From: Maylandia zebra
Taxonomy: Eukaryota > Chordata > Actinopteri > Cichliformes > Cichlidae
Direction: 5' to 3'
Length of the DNA: 64,000 bases
Assembly (NCBI RefSeq): GCF_041146795.1
Contig: NC_135183.1
Coordinates: 12,073,340-12,137,339, forward strand
Numbering within the stretch: position 1 is the stretch's first letter; every line of letters starts with the position of its first letter. Positions 11,001-24,400 of this stretch are shown in pieces. The translations under genes were made by a program, and so were the position numbers. The notes beneath the pieces are model-generated. The model searched no databases. It saw only the letters and a list, made by a program, of their open reading frames with translations, and was not told the DNA's origin.

Positions 11001-14000
11001 CTTGGATAATTTAAGCACTTTTAATACCACATCAATGTTATCCATCAAATGGAAATACAGCGTGTTCGATGATACTTACTCCTGCTAGAGACTTTTGGAT
11101 GTTCTCCCGGGCCCGGGCAATGTCCTGAAGAATGGTGTTGGCGCCAGCATCCTTCAAGAAAACGAACAGCTGTCAGTGTCAATTCATCTCTGACTTTATG
11201 ACGCAAGGACAGACTCCACAATTAGAACATTTCATTCCAAAATATTAGATTGATTTACACCCCCCAAAAACAAACAAACAAAAAGGAAAAAAAAACAAAA
11301 ACAAAAAACTGCATCTATACAGCTCTGGTCAAACCAGACCTCTAGCAGATTTGTGCTGCAGGTGCCTTTTGTATCATTTTAATTAGTCAACTAATTATTC
11401 TGGCTCAAAACACATGGTTGTGTCCAAAATCCCAAAATTAAGGCTTCAGAATCCAAAACCAGCAGAAGATGTTACAGTGGCGATCTACTTAGATGTTTAC
11501 ATTTTAATGTGGCCTGCGACCAAGGCCGTAATTTATTTAAATTACAATGTAATTATATTTACATACAAATATTTAAGGTTGGTACACTAGAATAAGGAGC
11601 TAACAAGTCAGGTTTTTACAGGAAACAAAGATAATTATACTAAATAATTTTAAGTACAGCGCAAGTAAAAAATAAATAAATAAATAAAATAATTCAATAA
11701 TAAATAAATAATCAACATAATGAATATTCAATAATGATGTACAAAAATAATAATGTAAAAAGGCAAGATTAATCCACTTCATAATACCAAAATGCCCTGA
11801 AAAGTACAAAATACTAATGATATAAGATGGCGAAAAATTGTTTGTTTTCCCCCTAAACTACCAGGAAATTGTGTAGTACTTAAAGTTACTTAAAGTACAA
11901 TTATTTTCTGTTTCCAGTAAAAATGTCCTGTATCTACCTTTAAGTATTTGTATGTAAATATACTTACATTACAATCTCAAATAAGATACGCTGAAATTCG
12001 TCCTTAGACAGAAGGTATATTCTAACGTATTACTTTATTTATTTTTAATTACAATAAAATATAACTTCAAATTCAGCCTGTGGAATAATACAGTTTTGAT
12101 CAAATACAGAACAGAACAAACAAAATCTATGCACTGTTAGAATCTAATCTCTACGCAAAGACACTTAAGATGTAAATAATCCACATTAATATGGTACAAT
12201 GATTTCAGATTAGATGTGATGATTAAAAGCTTAAAGCACAAGATTTAACTTGTAAGGCAGCGTGGTTACCTTTGTAGGTTGTGGTGAGCCATTCATGTGC
12301 TCGTAGAAGCGCCTCTCTGCTTCGTCATAGCGTGGTTTGTCAAACCAGATCTTTTCCTTGGCCAAAAAATCCACTGCACTCATTTTTCTACAAAGTAGAA
12401 AGCAGGGAAGGAAAAGACAGGGATGTATGAACAGGACACAGAAGGTCAGGGAAAAAGGAAATGAAGCCTAAATTATTACTAATTCTTATACTAAAAATCA
12501 CTCAGCATACAGAGATTTCACCAATACAAAATCTGACTTTTTATTCTGTAAGAGACTAATTTTAATTTAGTTTTAAACAGCTATTCTCCACCAACAGCCA
12601 CCCCAATCCAACTATACAAATGCATAACAAAAAAAAGAGGATGGTAAAACACAACAATGGGTCAGATAGTCAAAACACAAAGCATAAGGAAAAGATTGAA
12701 CACAGATGAATGACAAAGAATGGCTTAAAGGAAAGAAAAATCAAATTCATGTGGGAAAAGAATGGAGGTGATATGATGGTCAAAAAACCCAAAAAACAAA
12801 AGATGAACTGAAACATCTGGAGCAGTTCCCTTCTCCCGGTTTGATCATACTTGTCCCTCAGTGGGGCGGCCGAGGCAACTGATGAGGCTTCTGCTTCTGG
12901 CCTGCGCTCCTTCTTCACAGCTTTATTCCCACTGCAACCATGGAAATGGCTCTCAGCAGCATCATACCGCCACTTGTCCAGCCACACCCGCTCACTGTTC
13001 GGATGGAGGAAATAGCGAACTCCTGCAGCTGCTACTTCTTCCTTCTCCGGGAGCTCAGCCGGCTCCTCTTCCTCTTGTATCGGGTGCAGAGCATGGAAGA
13101 CCTCAGCTTTCCCCTGTGGGACCACACGTGTTTCCTCTGCTACAGTTTCTTCGTTTTCCTCCTCCTCTTCCTCTTCTACAAGGCTTTGAGGGTGGTCACT
13201 ACATCTGGAAGTAGCAGTGCAGCTGGACCGTTTGGTGGAATTGTTACCATACAGGTTTTGGTAAAAGGCTGCCTCAGCACGGTCATAAAGTGGTTTGTCC
13301 AGCCACACGTCTCTGAGCAGCTCCACTGGGATGCGGGGCAGTCCGTTAACTGATTGCCGTACGGTTGGTGTGATGGCTGCTTGGATGACAGGGGTTGCAG
13401 GAGTTGGGGCTAGAGACTGATATCCTTCATCAGGTGTTCTGGATGCAGTGGAGCGACTGGATGGAGCTTGAAGGTCCAGAGAGTTTGGAACTGATGGCTG
13501 CATCGACCCCTCAACAAAGCGGCGTTCTGCTTGGTCAAATGTCGTCTTGTTTACCCACACTGTTTGTACAACATGGTGGCAGGCCACTTGGTCACCATGG
13601 TTGCATGATGGGCCAGCAGAAGGTGGAGCTGCAGTGGATGAAGAGTTCAATTGTTTCCCAGAGGATGGAGGTGATCGGTTCGACTGGGTGGTCCCATTAG
13701 AAGAGCTTGCCAGCCAGCACTGGTAGAGGCTCTCTGCTCTCTCGTAGACGCTCCGTTCAAACCACACATTCGCGCACTCAGACTGCAGACCAATCAACCC
13801 AGAGAGGTGATCAGACGGCTGACTGCTTTGTTTGTTTTTCTCCTCGCTCTTGTGCTTGTCGACTTTTTCTTCTGGGCGGCTCTCAGGATTAGACAAACGT
13901 TTTCTGCGGCGACGGCTTTTGCCACTACGCTTTCCTTCTCCGTTTATGCTGCCGCTCTCCGGAGACGACGACGCGGTCTCTCCATTTCTCTGGCCTGGCT

Positions 14001-14118
14001 CGGCCTTCTTTCTACAACCCAGCATGGTCTTTGTGGACTGATCCACCTGATAGTGGCTGGGAGGCTGACCATGCTCTGACTGATCATCTACAGAGCTCTG
14101 GGTGTTCTTCTTAGACAT
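8021..14118 (-). CDS. eef1d: Elongation factor 1-delta, short and long isoforms
   Basis: Guanine-nucleotide exchange subunit of the eEF1B complex, which reloads eEF1A with GTP in the cytoplasm. Coding exons (low..high): 12851..14118 (long form only), 12270..12387, 11080..11151, 9828..9924, 9268..9380, 8989..9192, 8706..8900, 8021..8059. All junctions are GT-AG and phases agree. The short form starts at ATG 12381-12383 and is 277 aa; the long form starts at 14116-14118 and is 701 aa (phase 2 into AAAAATG). Short form: motif [19 protein letters not shown], then a leucine-zipper-like region (about 65-125), an acidic stretch with [10 protein letters not shown] (a CK2-type site), and the exchange domain from [12 protein letters not shown] to the ending VAAFNKI. 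The long N-terminus has an Arg/Lys nuclear-signal-like cluster (about 67-75) and four extra W-x3-K/R...Y/F-D/E-x-AE motifs. In mammals the long form is reported as a nuclear heat-shock regulator; here that is inference. Confidence 0.95.
12851..14118 (-). CDS. eef1d: eef1d long-isoform-specific exon
   Basis: A single exon of 422 codons plus two bases, ending in donor GTATGATC after ...LRDK. It holds four copies of a motif W-[FVL]-[END]-[KR]-x3-[YF]-[DE]-x-AE with Trp at about residues 119, 188, 272 and 379. A fifth copy (Trp 437) is supplied by the shared short-form exon. Between copies lie Ser/Thr/Pro-rich, poly-Glu (about 315-323) and basic segments, typical of disordered regulatory protein. 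The open frame continues past the donor into the intron; that tail is not coding in the spliced form. Confidence 0.85.
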
Positions 14119-15060
14119 CTTTGCGCCGTTGCGGAGACAAAGGAAAGAGAATAACAGGCACAGGCTTTTGGGTTAGTGAGAGAGAGGCACGGAGGTTTAA
14201 AGACACAAAGGGGTCGATCTATTTTACACAGTGCTGCTGATGAATTATTGAACTTTTGCTTTGTTACAGAGATGCACATTTATGGCAATACACTACAAAA
14301 CAAATTCTACAAATCGGTAGCAGAGAAAAACATGCAGCATGCAAGCAGATGGTGTAGACTGAAGTTAGGTGACTGGACAAAGTCTGTCACCTTGAGAATT
14401 CAGCACTGCACTTTTCACACTTTCGCCACAGCAGAGAAAGGAGCAGGACAGTATTTGGAGACAAGTCCATCATTTCAAAATGCTAATGATCAAAGCAATT
14501 ACGAGACGGTTTTAGCCAACTTGCTATGGAATACACATTTTTCCTTAGCATCTGGCGGTTGCCAGGACTGACTGGTCTGTAGGTTTGTGTGACTCAGACG
14601 TTAGTGCTCATAGTGGCCAAACCTCAATAAATGATGCTCTTGGTTGCTATGTCATCACCTGTTGGTTTAGTGAAGTCCTGTTATGGAGTCTCGAGCTAAG
14701 TTTTTCACCATATTTTCAGACTGTGAAACAGAATGCTTACTGGCTTGTCAATCACAATGGATAAGCTTCACTTCTGACAAGATACATCGTAGCCTCTACA
14801 TATGCTCAATCCAGAAGTCTAAATTAAGCTTTGCCCCAATAAAGCAAGTTAATCCACAAAGACTTTAAATAATTGTGAGAATTTCTATGTAAAAAAAAAC
14901 CCCCAATCCTTTCCATGTGGTTATGATTATAAACTATTAATTCACAGAATTAGTAGATATGAGATACTGTTCATACAGAGGTGCCTTACCCCATTAATAC
15001 ACAGGCAATGCATGCCTGTCTGACTGATGTTGAGAAACAATAATTTTAACATATCGCCCA
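14119..15060 (-). other. eef1d upstream intron, unique part
   Basis: Between the long-isoform start and the hAT insertion I see no further coding exon. A plausible acceptor (AACCCAAAAG on the minus strand) lies near 14165 and could begin the long exon's 5' UTR. Confidence 0.4.
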
Positions 15061-15068
15061 GTTCTAAC

Positions 15069-15417
15069 TAGAGATGGCACGATACCACTTTTTTATGTCC
15101 GATACGATATCATAAATTTGGATATCTGCCGATACCGATATGATTCCGATATAGTGTGTTTTTTAATAGATAAAACTGTTTTTTTAATATCTTGCTGCAT
15201 TTTGCATAAATTCATACTGAAGTTTAAATAAACAACAACACTAAAGCTATTCTGTTATACCTGTATGTAAAAAATACACTGCACCCAAAAGATTTCATAG
15301 TTCAGCAACACTGATCAATCTAATAAACTTAAACCTACACCATCCTCCCTATTCTAGTATTTTAAAGAATACTTAGCAGAAATATTAAGCAACCTAACTA
15401 ATAGGGTTGCAAACTCC

Positions 15418-15448
<31 letters not shown>

Positions 15449-16436
15449 GGGAACCACCCCCCACCCTCCACCTCATGATGCTTAATCGACGTAATCAACT
15501 TTAATTTCATGCAGTGTGAAAAAAAATGCACAGAAATAAATTATTTTTCAAGAACAATTACATAGATTCAACATCTTTCTTCAACAGAATTGCAGACTGC
15601 ACAGCCTTCCCAAAGGAAAAAGTACTATAGCTTACTAGGGCATATTAGACTTAATAGTTACTATATACAGTAATGGACTTCTATATATTTTATATAAGAT
15701 TAAAACTTTGGGTGTAAGATTCAGATAATTATTTATTAAAATCTAGACATTTTAAATGAGAATAAGAAAGAAAAGTGTCTTTGTGCCCCCTTTTCCCTGT
15801 TCATGCCCTATCCGCCCCCCTGGCTAAACTTTGCTAGATCCGCCCCTGCACAGTTAGCAGCACTCAGCTACTTAGAAAAAGATCCTGGTGTACAAAGTAA
15901 TATTAAATAAATTCTAACAACAGTTTATCAAGCTTAAACGTGCTGCTGTTATTCAGGCGCTGGTTTCCTCTTTCTGGTGCGAAGTGGGCCAAAAACAAAC
16001 GAGAGAGATGGACTCGCGACAGAAAAGCTGATCAGCTGATCATTAAGCAGTTTCATGATTGAAGTAGCAGCAGGAGAGGGAGGGAGAGAGAAGAGGCAGT
16101 CGCTCCATATATCGGTTGTTAAGCTTAACGTGGGAATGCTTTACAAACATTCAGAGATGAACTTACACACTTGTTTTACTTCTCTCTGGGATCACTTCCT
16201 CGGAGATGAAATGCTGGTTTGGTAGCGAGGCTCCAAATACACACAGCCGCTCTATCACGTGAGCACACTGCTCCGACGTGCTACGGTTATGAGCCGAGTT
16301 AGTGTCGCAAGTTTCGTGAGGTGCTTTTTTGATATTTAATGGATCGGATTACATTTTTTTATTTCTCTCCGATATCCGATCCAGTAATTTACGTCAGTAT
16401 CGGACCGATACGTAATATCGGATCGATCCATCTCTA
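15069..16436. mobile_element. Non-autonomous hAT element
   Basis: The 1,368-bp element starts TAGAGATGGCACGATAC and ends ATCGATCCATCTCTA. It is flanked by an 8-bp target duplication, GTTCTAAC (15061-15068) and GTCCTAAC (16437-16444), with one mismatch. The 8-bp duplication and terminal TAGAGATG are typical of hAT elements. Subterminal regions are rich in CGATA-type repeats (CCGATACGATAT, ATCGGATCGAT), probable transposase-binding sites. It contains a 27-base poly-A run (about 15422-15448) but no transposase frame. It sits in the eef1d 5' intron. Confidence 0.88.
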
Positions 16437-16444
16437 GTCCTAAC

Positions 16445-17190
16445 CCAGATCAATCGAATCTAATTTTTTATGAGTTTTCTAGAATCTGATTTATCAATCA
16501 TGTCTTTCACGGAGGACACTGTATTATCAGAGCTAGTAAGATATCCAGCATATGCCATAGCTTTTATATTATTAGCACCATTTATGACTAAATATTTATG
16601 CAAAGGATACACATTAAACTGACCTTATAATGCACTCCTTTGTTTACAGCTTCCATTATGTACTTTACAAACCTTAAACAGCTTTGCAACACTGAACATA
16701 CACAATGACATGATAGCAATCACAGGAAGAAAAGGGGTCATTGAGTAAAAGAAAAACATTAGTGGACCAATGCAATGCATGCGCATGCAAAATAAATAAA
16801 TAAAATTAAAATAATAATACAGTAGGTATTACAATTCAGACATGCACTAAATCATGCATCTTTAAGTTTTAGTAATATACTACAATACAGCAAATGCATT
16901 CCCTATTGTTCATACAGAGCTTAGTTAAAATGATCCAAACTAATACAAAGCTATAACAACTTTGGGTACTGGTTTGGGAAGTCATTTCCTGCTTGATGTT
17001 TATGAGGAGATCTTAGTCAATCTGTTAACTCACCTTCTTCAGTAAAGGTGTTGAGCTCAACCTAGTATCAAAGTCAAATGCTCAACACGTTCTTTTCATC
17101 CAGTTAACCGCAAGCCATTGAAAAGAAATTTATCAATCACCACCTTGCAAAATGAATCAGACAATACAAGGGATACAACATTTAAGGAGG
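16445..17190. other. eef1d 5' intron, no feature seen
   Basis: AT-rich intronic DNA with no recognisable coding or RNA gene. Confidence 0.45.
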
Positions 17191-17196
17191 GTGGAA

Positions 17197-17674
17197 ACAG
17201 TACAAAAGACGGACATAACTACCATGATGTGACCCATTGTTTTCTGCACTCCTGTTTTGAAGCCAAACGTTTCTACCATTTCCATTTTGGTTGCAAGAAA
17301 CTGGATGTGACTTGAAAGGGTATGTCTGAATGTGAAACTGCTTGGTCATTGGCTCCCGACTTGTGATTGACAAGCCGTTAGCCAATGAACAAGCAGAAAA
17401 TACCACTGATAAGCCTCCTATTTGACATGTGGTAGGTTTAAGATTTTATTGAGTATGATCTTAAAGGAGTAACATAACAAAGAACTAGCAAAGTGTTTAC
17501 AGAGGTCAAAACAGAAAGGCTTTTTTCCTCATAGACTAAAGGACAGGAACACTCATTGAAGGCATAGTTATAGCCATCTTTAGGCTTTCAGACTAAAAAC
17601 CGGTTTAAGGCACTTCCACATCGGCTTAACTTTTTCAAACCAGGAAGCTACATCCATCTTTTGTACTGTCTGTG
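17197..17674. mobile_element. Teleost non-autonomous repeat
   Basis: The ends are inverted copies of each other (ACAGTACAAAAGACGGAC and CATCTTTTGTACTGTCTGTG), and inner segments such as GTCATTGGCTCCCGACTTGT match a repeat I recognise as widespread in fish genomes. A partial relative lies at 39908-40002. Class uncertain; MITE-like. Confidence 0.5.
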
Positions 17675-18223
17675 CTCAATGCAAGGTATGTGACAGCGTT
17701 ACAAGGAATACTCACATGTGAAATTCTGAAGGCAAGATGGGAGAAGACAAGCTATACATTAAAAAATTTATCTAGATCAGATATTCAACATGAAAGTCAA
17801 CCTTTCCGCAGTCTTTAAATGGCTCCACTTTTAGCCTTGGATGATGCTGAATGGGAAAAATGCTTTCACTGAAATCCAATTTAATCCTAGAACATGAAAC
17901 AAAACTTGGACCCAACCCCCCTTCAGTTGGGAGCAGTTTATTTTCCTCTACATCATCAAAAGTAGACATTTGCTGTTAAAGCACATCACACCTTTCAATA
18001 CTCAATCTAATTAACAGATCAAACAAATTAGATACGATGTGGAAAACAGATTTTATCCATCTTCTTAAAGAACTGCTGACTAGGCTCAGCTGCGGTAGGA
18101 GGGGAGGTTCATTTATCCGTTTCAATTTCTGTGCATTTTCAGGGAGAGTGTATCCTGTATTGAGGAGCTCCACTAGCAGCCAGTATGGTTGCCTGTCACT
18201 GAAGTTAAGAGGATAGCACTGTT

Positions 18224-18308
<85 letters not shown>

Positions 18309-18311
18309 ATG

Positions 18312-18343
<32 letters not shown>
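18224..18343 (+). repeat. (TG)n(TATG)n(TA)n microsatellite
   Basis: A compound array of about 68 bases of TG, then TATG units, then TA. The His/Thr and Tyr/Ile open frames over it are artefacts. It lies in the eef1d 5' intron. Confidence 0.95.
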
Positions 18344-18351
<8 letters not shown>

Positions 18352-19487
18352 AAACTAAACATACTCTTCTGAAGGCACCCCAAAAATATTTCATACAGTA
18401 GGAAACTGCCGTTTTTAATTTAGCTTAGTTTTATTAACAAAAGTTAATACTTAATTTCTTGGGAGCTATTTCGAGCTGCAGCTCTGGTGAGTATTTCTGG
18501 CAGCAGGGTGGTGCACTGGGTGCTGGATCAGCTCAAAATAAACTACATGGCAATTTTGGAACATGTCATGGCTTCAAGCAGTTTTTGGAAAAGAAAAAAG
18601 AAGAATTCTATGCAATGGTTGATTTAGATATAGATATATTTAGATATAGGCTGACGTATACTTAAGACAGTTTGATTGTCGGTTTTGGCTGGCTCACAAC
18701 ATTCAGTTGATATCCCTGTGACTTTAGAATTTGGAGAAAAATGAAATCACCCCAGACACCCTGTGGCATTATATAGAATATGCTTTGTTCTCCTTTGATG
18801 TAGAGTATCCTTGCATGTATATAGTTGGTGCAATTTCATTCACAAATAATTTAATTCATCAGTCCCTCCTTGATAACATTTAAAGAGGGTGGCTGACAAA
18901 GAATATATACGTGATTTAGAACAACAAGAATTCACCTCTCCTGTCCTGATCTGTATAGAAGCTCATCAGTGACCATGTTCCAGGATTCAAGGCAGCACTT
19001 CCACTTAAAGATACTTGTGTAACGTCATGTAGAAAACCCTGTCATGCCAAATGCTAAACAACAAAAGACAGCATCAGGAGCGCTGTCAACTTCCAAAGGT
19101 GCGCGCCCTGCTAACCTTTCATCTTCTTTAATTCGGTCCTAGCTAGAATTCTGCAGTAGCCATTTCATTTGCACCGGAATAAGTCTACTTGTTTTAAAAC
19201 GTGGCCCTAAAGAGCTTCTTTTTAATACTGACAATGCCGTAAAAACCTAACCAGCACAAGCAGCCACTGAAGCCGGTATCCGGCAAGAGTGACTGCCGCT
19301 CCGACAGTGTTAGCACTAGCACGCTGCTCATTCAGCTAGCAGCTTGCTAGCCACGGCTAATCCCAGCCAAGCGCCTGCTCTGTTAACCACTGAATATCCA
19401 TCAGTTTACCCAAAATGTATTTTAAAGATTCCCACCACTAACAACCACACTGAAACCTGGCTGTCGGTCGGCGTTGAGCTTACTTAC

Positions 19488-19620
19488 TATTGTGGGGGTT
19501 TTTTTGTCTTGTCGGTGTGAGGCCGGGCCAGCGGATAAAACGTGTTTCTCCGGTGGTGAATGACAGCGGGAAGGAGGAAGAAGCGGAGAGGAAGCAAGGA
19601 ACAGCGGTGATTGTGTGATC
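19488..19620 (-). promoter_or_regulatory. eef1d: Candidate eef1d 5' UTR exon and promoter
   Basis: On the minus strand a pyrimidine-rich tract (CGCTTCTTCCTCCTTCCCGC) lies about 100 bases before a strong donor, AATA|GTAAGT, at 19487/19488. The area is richer in CpG than its surroundings. Elongation-factor genes usually have 5'-TOP starts and a non-coding first exon, which fits. The acceptor that would join it to the coding exons was not firmly identified. The upper limit is approximate. Confidence 0.45.
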
Positions 19621-21110
19621 TTAGCGGGTGGGGGAGGGAAGGTATGAATCATTAATGTTGCCTCATGCTCTGTGTTGAATGTCATGTCGTTTTGATATAT
19701 TAAAATTGGAATAAATGTGACACTGGAGTATTTGCATCTCACCAAATTAGGTCACAACTCAGTTTAAAGCTACACCTCATAATTTCCAACCGCTGTCTTA
19801 GTATGACAGGCTTTACTGTTTATGATACCTTCACTCAGTTATTATTGTAAGTCTCTAAATTATTTACATCTGCTGTTATAGACAAATCAGTGACAAAAAA
19901 AACAATGTTTCATTCTCTTTGACCTAGATTTCAAATCCTCTGAACTTTTTATTTCTATTGTTCAGCCAGTTCAAGTGAACAGTCTTGAATTTTGACTCAT
20001 ATGACGCACTGGCAGATGAACTATGTAATGTTATTCAGGGCCAGAAAAGGTACTAAATGGACTTGTCTGGAAATTTATTTTTCAAGATTACAATTAGTTT
20101 TGTGGTGCCTTTTGTTATCAGTGAACTCATGACTTTGTCCATCAATCCACACACACCCATTCATTCATTTTTTTAATGTGTACACAGGTCTGGGCTGCAG
20201 TCTATAAAGAGACCAGACCTTTCCTCCCTAAATGCAAACTCAAGCTTTTTCAGAGGAATTCCCAACTGAGGCCCACCTCTCCTGGAGCAGGAAGAGGTGG
20301 GCCTCAGGTCCAAGTTGAGACCTTGCTAATGGAGAAGGGGCTCCATGTGGCCTAAGACGCAGCAAATTGTCCACCCTCTTCTACACCCACAGCACATGCT
20401 TTGTGGATCAGGCCACAGTCAAAGGGTAATACATTGTCAGTCAGATTCTTGGCTGACCACTGACTTCAGATCTAACAATATTCAGTGTATAATTTCCCAA
20501 AACAAATTAAAACAAGAATTTATCGAATTTATCTTAAATGATTTATCCATATGGCTGCCTATTAATGTTTCTTTCTAGGCTTACTGACTCATTGTTGCAG
20601 TGGCTTGTTATCTTTTGTATTGAAGGTCAGAAATTAAGTCTGAGCTGTCAGCTAATAGCTGGTTTCAAGACTCCAAAACTAACAGAAAAATAAGGAACAG
20701 AACCTGATAACATGACACTTTATGAAAACTGATACTTATTTTTAAATTAGAACCATTTTTTTTTCCCATACACCATGTTATACACAACCATACAGTAGCT
20801 ATACTTGGGACACTATCATTGTACTGGAGCCACACAAATGTGATTACTCTTATCCTAAAATTTAGACGTATGCTTTATCCAAACAAATATTAAATACAAT
20901 AATAATAATTTAAAAGATTAAAATGATCCACTGACTCTACATTACAATCCAATCAAGAGCAGTAAGGCAGTACAGCAATGAAGATGTTCATAACAGGGGC
21001 TTCTGTAGTGATGATGAACAATATGGTCTGCATAACAGCTTTTTTTCTACTCGTTTAGCCTCTCCTTCAGCCTTCGAGTCTCACGTGACTTTTAGTAAAT
21101 GTGACAAGTT
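19621..21110. other. Intergenic spacer eef1d-pycr3
   Basis: No gene recognised. It includes a 12-bp stem hairpin at 20268-20305 (GAGGCCCACCTC / GAGGTGGGCCTC), possibly a decayed MITE tip or a local fold. Confidence 0.45.
20268..20305. repeat. Small GC-rich hairpin
   Basis: The stem pairs GAGGCCCACCTC with GAGGTGGGCCTC across a 14-base loop. It stands out in an AT-rich spacer. Function unknown. Confidence 0.6.
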
Positions 21111-21113
21111 GGA

Positions 21114-21119
21114 TTTATT
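21114..21119 (-). terminator. pycr3: Candidate pycr3 polyadenylation signal
   Basis: Minus-strand AATAAA about 350 bases beyond the pycr3 stop. Chosen on position only. Confidence 0.35.
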
Positions 21120-21469
21120 CAGCATTTCGTTATTAGAATATATATCAACAAATACTGGTACAATCAAATTTGGGTTGTACCTTACTTGCATCCAAATCCA
21201 ATAAGACAGGGTTATTTGAGTGCATGTAAAAACAGAAGTCATGGTCTAATATTAAACTGTCAGAATCAATTTTAAGATTAAGCCAATGTTGACTTTTAGC
21301 TTACAGAGACTGAAAGAAGATGAGAAAATGTGATTTAAAAAAGGGACAACTTGGTTTTTTTTTTGAGTGTGATGAGAAGAAGAAAAAAAAAAAAGGAGTT
21401 CAGGTTTCCATGTTGGGTATTTATCAAGTTAAAAGTCTAATGAGTAGTTCTTAAAGGCAAATTTGTCCA

Positions 21470-24400
21470 TCACTTTCTGCTCCCTGCTGTTGACTTTCGG
21501 CCGAGTTCCCTGGCTCTCTCTGTGGCGGACTCCACAGCACTCATGGTTGACGCCCTCACACCGCCTTGTTCCAGTGTGTGAAGCCCATATATGGTTGTTC
21601 CACCTGGCGTGCAGACTTCTGAGCGAAGTTGAGCTGGATGCTTCCCGGAATCACGTAACAACCTCCCAGCACCCTGCAGCAAATAGCAGCTTTCAAATAT
21701 TATATTTGGACACGCAGGAGTCAGAGCTCTGAAGTGAACTGTTGTAAAACAGAAGTGAGCAAAGTGTTAAACTGACCAGAACAGTCTGAGAGGCAATGCT
21801 GTGGGCTAGAGCGCTTGGCATGCCCATTTTAACAGCTCCTTCTGCCAGAGCTTCAGCAAAAAGATACACCTGCAGAGAAGAAGCTCACTGATCAGAATAA
21901 AACATGAACTCTGTGTCAGTAAGTCATTAAAGACTCTGGAAAAAGAACAGTTAAAAGAAATCATAAAAAGCCCAAAATTGACATGACATTCATGACCATG
22001 GTGAGCTCAGGTAAACCTCTGAGCTCAACTGTGCTCACAGGAAGCTCAACTTCCAGGCAGGTACTACCAGTGACAGTGAAGAATACCACTGATTGACACA
22101 TGACCTGGGTGTAAATAGATTAGAAGGACACCTAGGCAACTGGAGCCTGGAATATATAAGCAACCGTCATCTTCAAAGCAATGTGTATGGTCTGAGAAAT
22201 TCATGTTACAATTGTAAACAAGAAGTTACAAAAGCCGCTTTTCCATTAGTACCTATTTTCACCACGGTTTTCAATTAGGTCCCAGTACCTGGTACCAGGG
22301 TTCCAAGCGATCCTAACAGGCACCAAGACGTCACCAGACTGCATGCCAGTGATTGGCCGGTTAGGAGTGTCATTTGATGTGTTATGAGAGCATCTCGTTC
22401 ATGAAAATCAAAACCACCATTTTTGAAACCCAGCAACGGGTTAAATGGCTACCAAAAGCAATGCCATGTTCCCCAAGTCTGACGAAAAGCCACAGAGCGA
22501 GCAGCACGTATATTCTTGCCTGAACTTCCACCTTTTTTGTAGTGTTCGAGTTGCATACTAATTACGTCATGTCATGCTCGGACACATTGCTATAACAACA
22601 ACCACACACATTGGGTTGTACTCTGCTGCAATGGAAAACCAGTCGATCCGAGTAGGTACTAATGGAAAAGCGGCAAAAGACTTCAGATAAAACAAATAAA
22701 CCAACCAAAAGAAATAAAATCTAGGACACTCACAAAGGCTACTCCGCTCCCGCTCAGCCCAGTATGGATGTCAATCCAGGCTTCAGGTCCCTCCTCCACC
22801 AAACCACAGCGATGCAACAAGGAGCGAAGTAGTGCGCCGTCCTCCTGTTTTGCGTGTGATCCTCGAGCAAACAGGAGAGCACCTTCCTGAACTAAACACG
22901 GTAGATTTGGCATCAGCCGGATGGCAACAGAGTTCTCAGGAAGGAGCTTGAAGTTAAAAGAGGACAAATATAGATAGATCAGCATTGAAAGTTACAGCTC
23001 ACCCTAAAATGAAATCTGTGCATGCACATAAGTACAATTAAATAAAAAGAATTAAAAAAAAAAAAAAAAATCAGCAATTAATAAAATGTAACATGCAAGT
23101 AAACAATTATAATTTGGCATATTAAAATAAAGAAAAATGTGCTTTTTCATAAAACATAAGAACAAGAATCATATTTTAGCATTAAAATATCCCCTTTATT
23201 AATGAGTTTGTGCACACTGGTGGATTAAGCATTAGAGAACCAAATGATGTTGTAATTACATAGACTGCTAATTTAGGGCAGCTCAGCTGTGGCATAAAGA
23301 TGTAACTGGGTGATGATCTGATACATGTGAGCACTGTATATATAATTTGTGTGTGTAGTATTAGTTTCAGGTAGGAACTATTTTCTTTCCATACAACTAT
23401 ACCTTTATTTGGAACCTTTATTTGTGCCTCTGCCCATGAAGACAGGCGACTCTACTCTGATGTTCGCTAGCTGCACTCTTCTATTGGTAGATGGAGGTGG
23501 TATACAAAAAATACTTGAAAAACTTGAACATGAAACTGCTCAGAGAGATCTGTGGTATTTGAAATAATGGTTCGTGATTTCCATAAAGAGACACTGCTAC
23601 AGAGTTAATAAAAATATACAAATTGGGGAGCTTTGAGCAACTTATACACAAGAGAAGAGAGACATCTCTGCAGCCATCTCAAAAACTCGTTCACACCATG
23701 ACAGTACAGACATAAACACACTACAAGCCAAAAGAAGAACACAAATCTGATTCAGTGGTAATCTGTCCCTTAAAAGACACCAGAAACTATGTGGCACTCA
23801 CCTCCTCTAACGTTGCTAGTGTTACTCCTGCTGCAACAGATACAATCATGTGTCTGCCAGTGACGTGTTGTGTGACCTCCTTGAGAACTAGCGGAACCAG
23901 GTGAGGTTTGACTGCGACAAAGACCACATCAGACCCACAAACCACCTCTATGTTGGAGTGAGTTACAGCAATGCCCAGCTCCTAAAAGCAAGCCGGTGTA
24001 ATATTACTTAGCCGAAGCACTAGCTCGGACACAAGATCAAATCATGCTGATGGCACACAATTCCTTTATATTGTTAATTTTTGCAGAAGCATTTACATTT
24101 CTAGGACTTGGAAGATGTCCTCCAGTATTACAATTATTTGCTTATGACATGATTACAGTTCATGTTGCTTTCTAAAACTCTGCCATGATAACAGACTCAG
24201 TGTTGTTTCAGTGATATTAGCAAACCAGTGTTTAATGCCATGCAAAGTGCTGTTTAAGAGTTTAGAGGAGAGGAGTAAACTTTAAATGGTCAATTAATCA
24301 TTTACTGGGTCAACTTTAAAAAAAAATAAATCTATTGGATATAATCCAATTATCTATTCAGCAACTTTGTTTCTCTCAACGAACAGTACAAAGTTGCAAA

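Noticed and set aside
12861-14079. Several plus-strand frames of 60-137 codons over the long eef1d exon
   Set aside because: Antisense shadows of a GC-richer coding exon.
17976-18394. Frames rich in His-Thr and Tyr-Ile repeats
   Set aside because: Translation of the TG/TATG/TA microsatellite.
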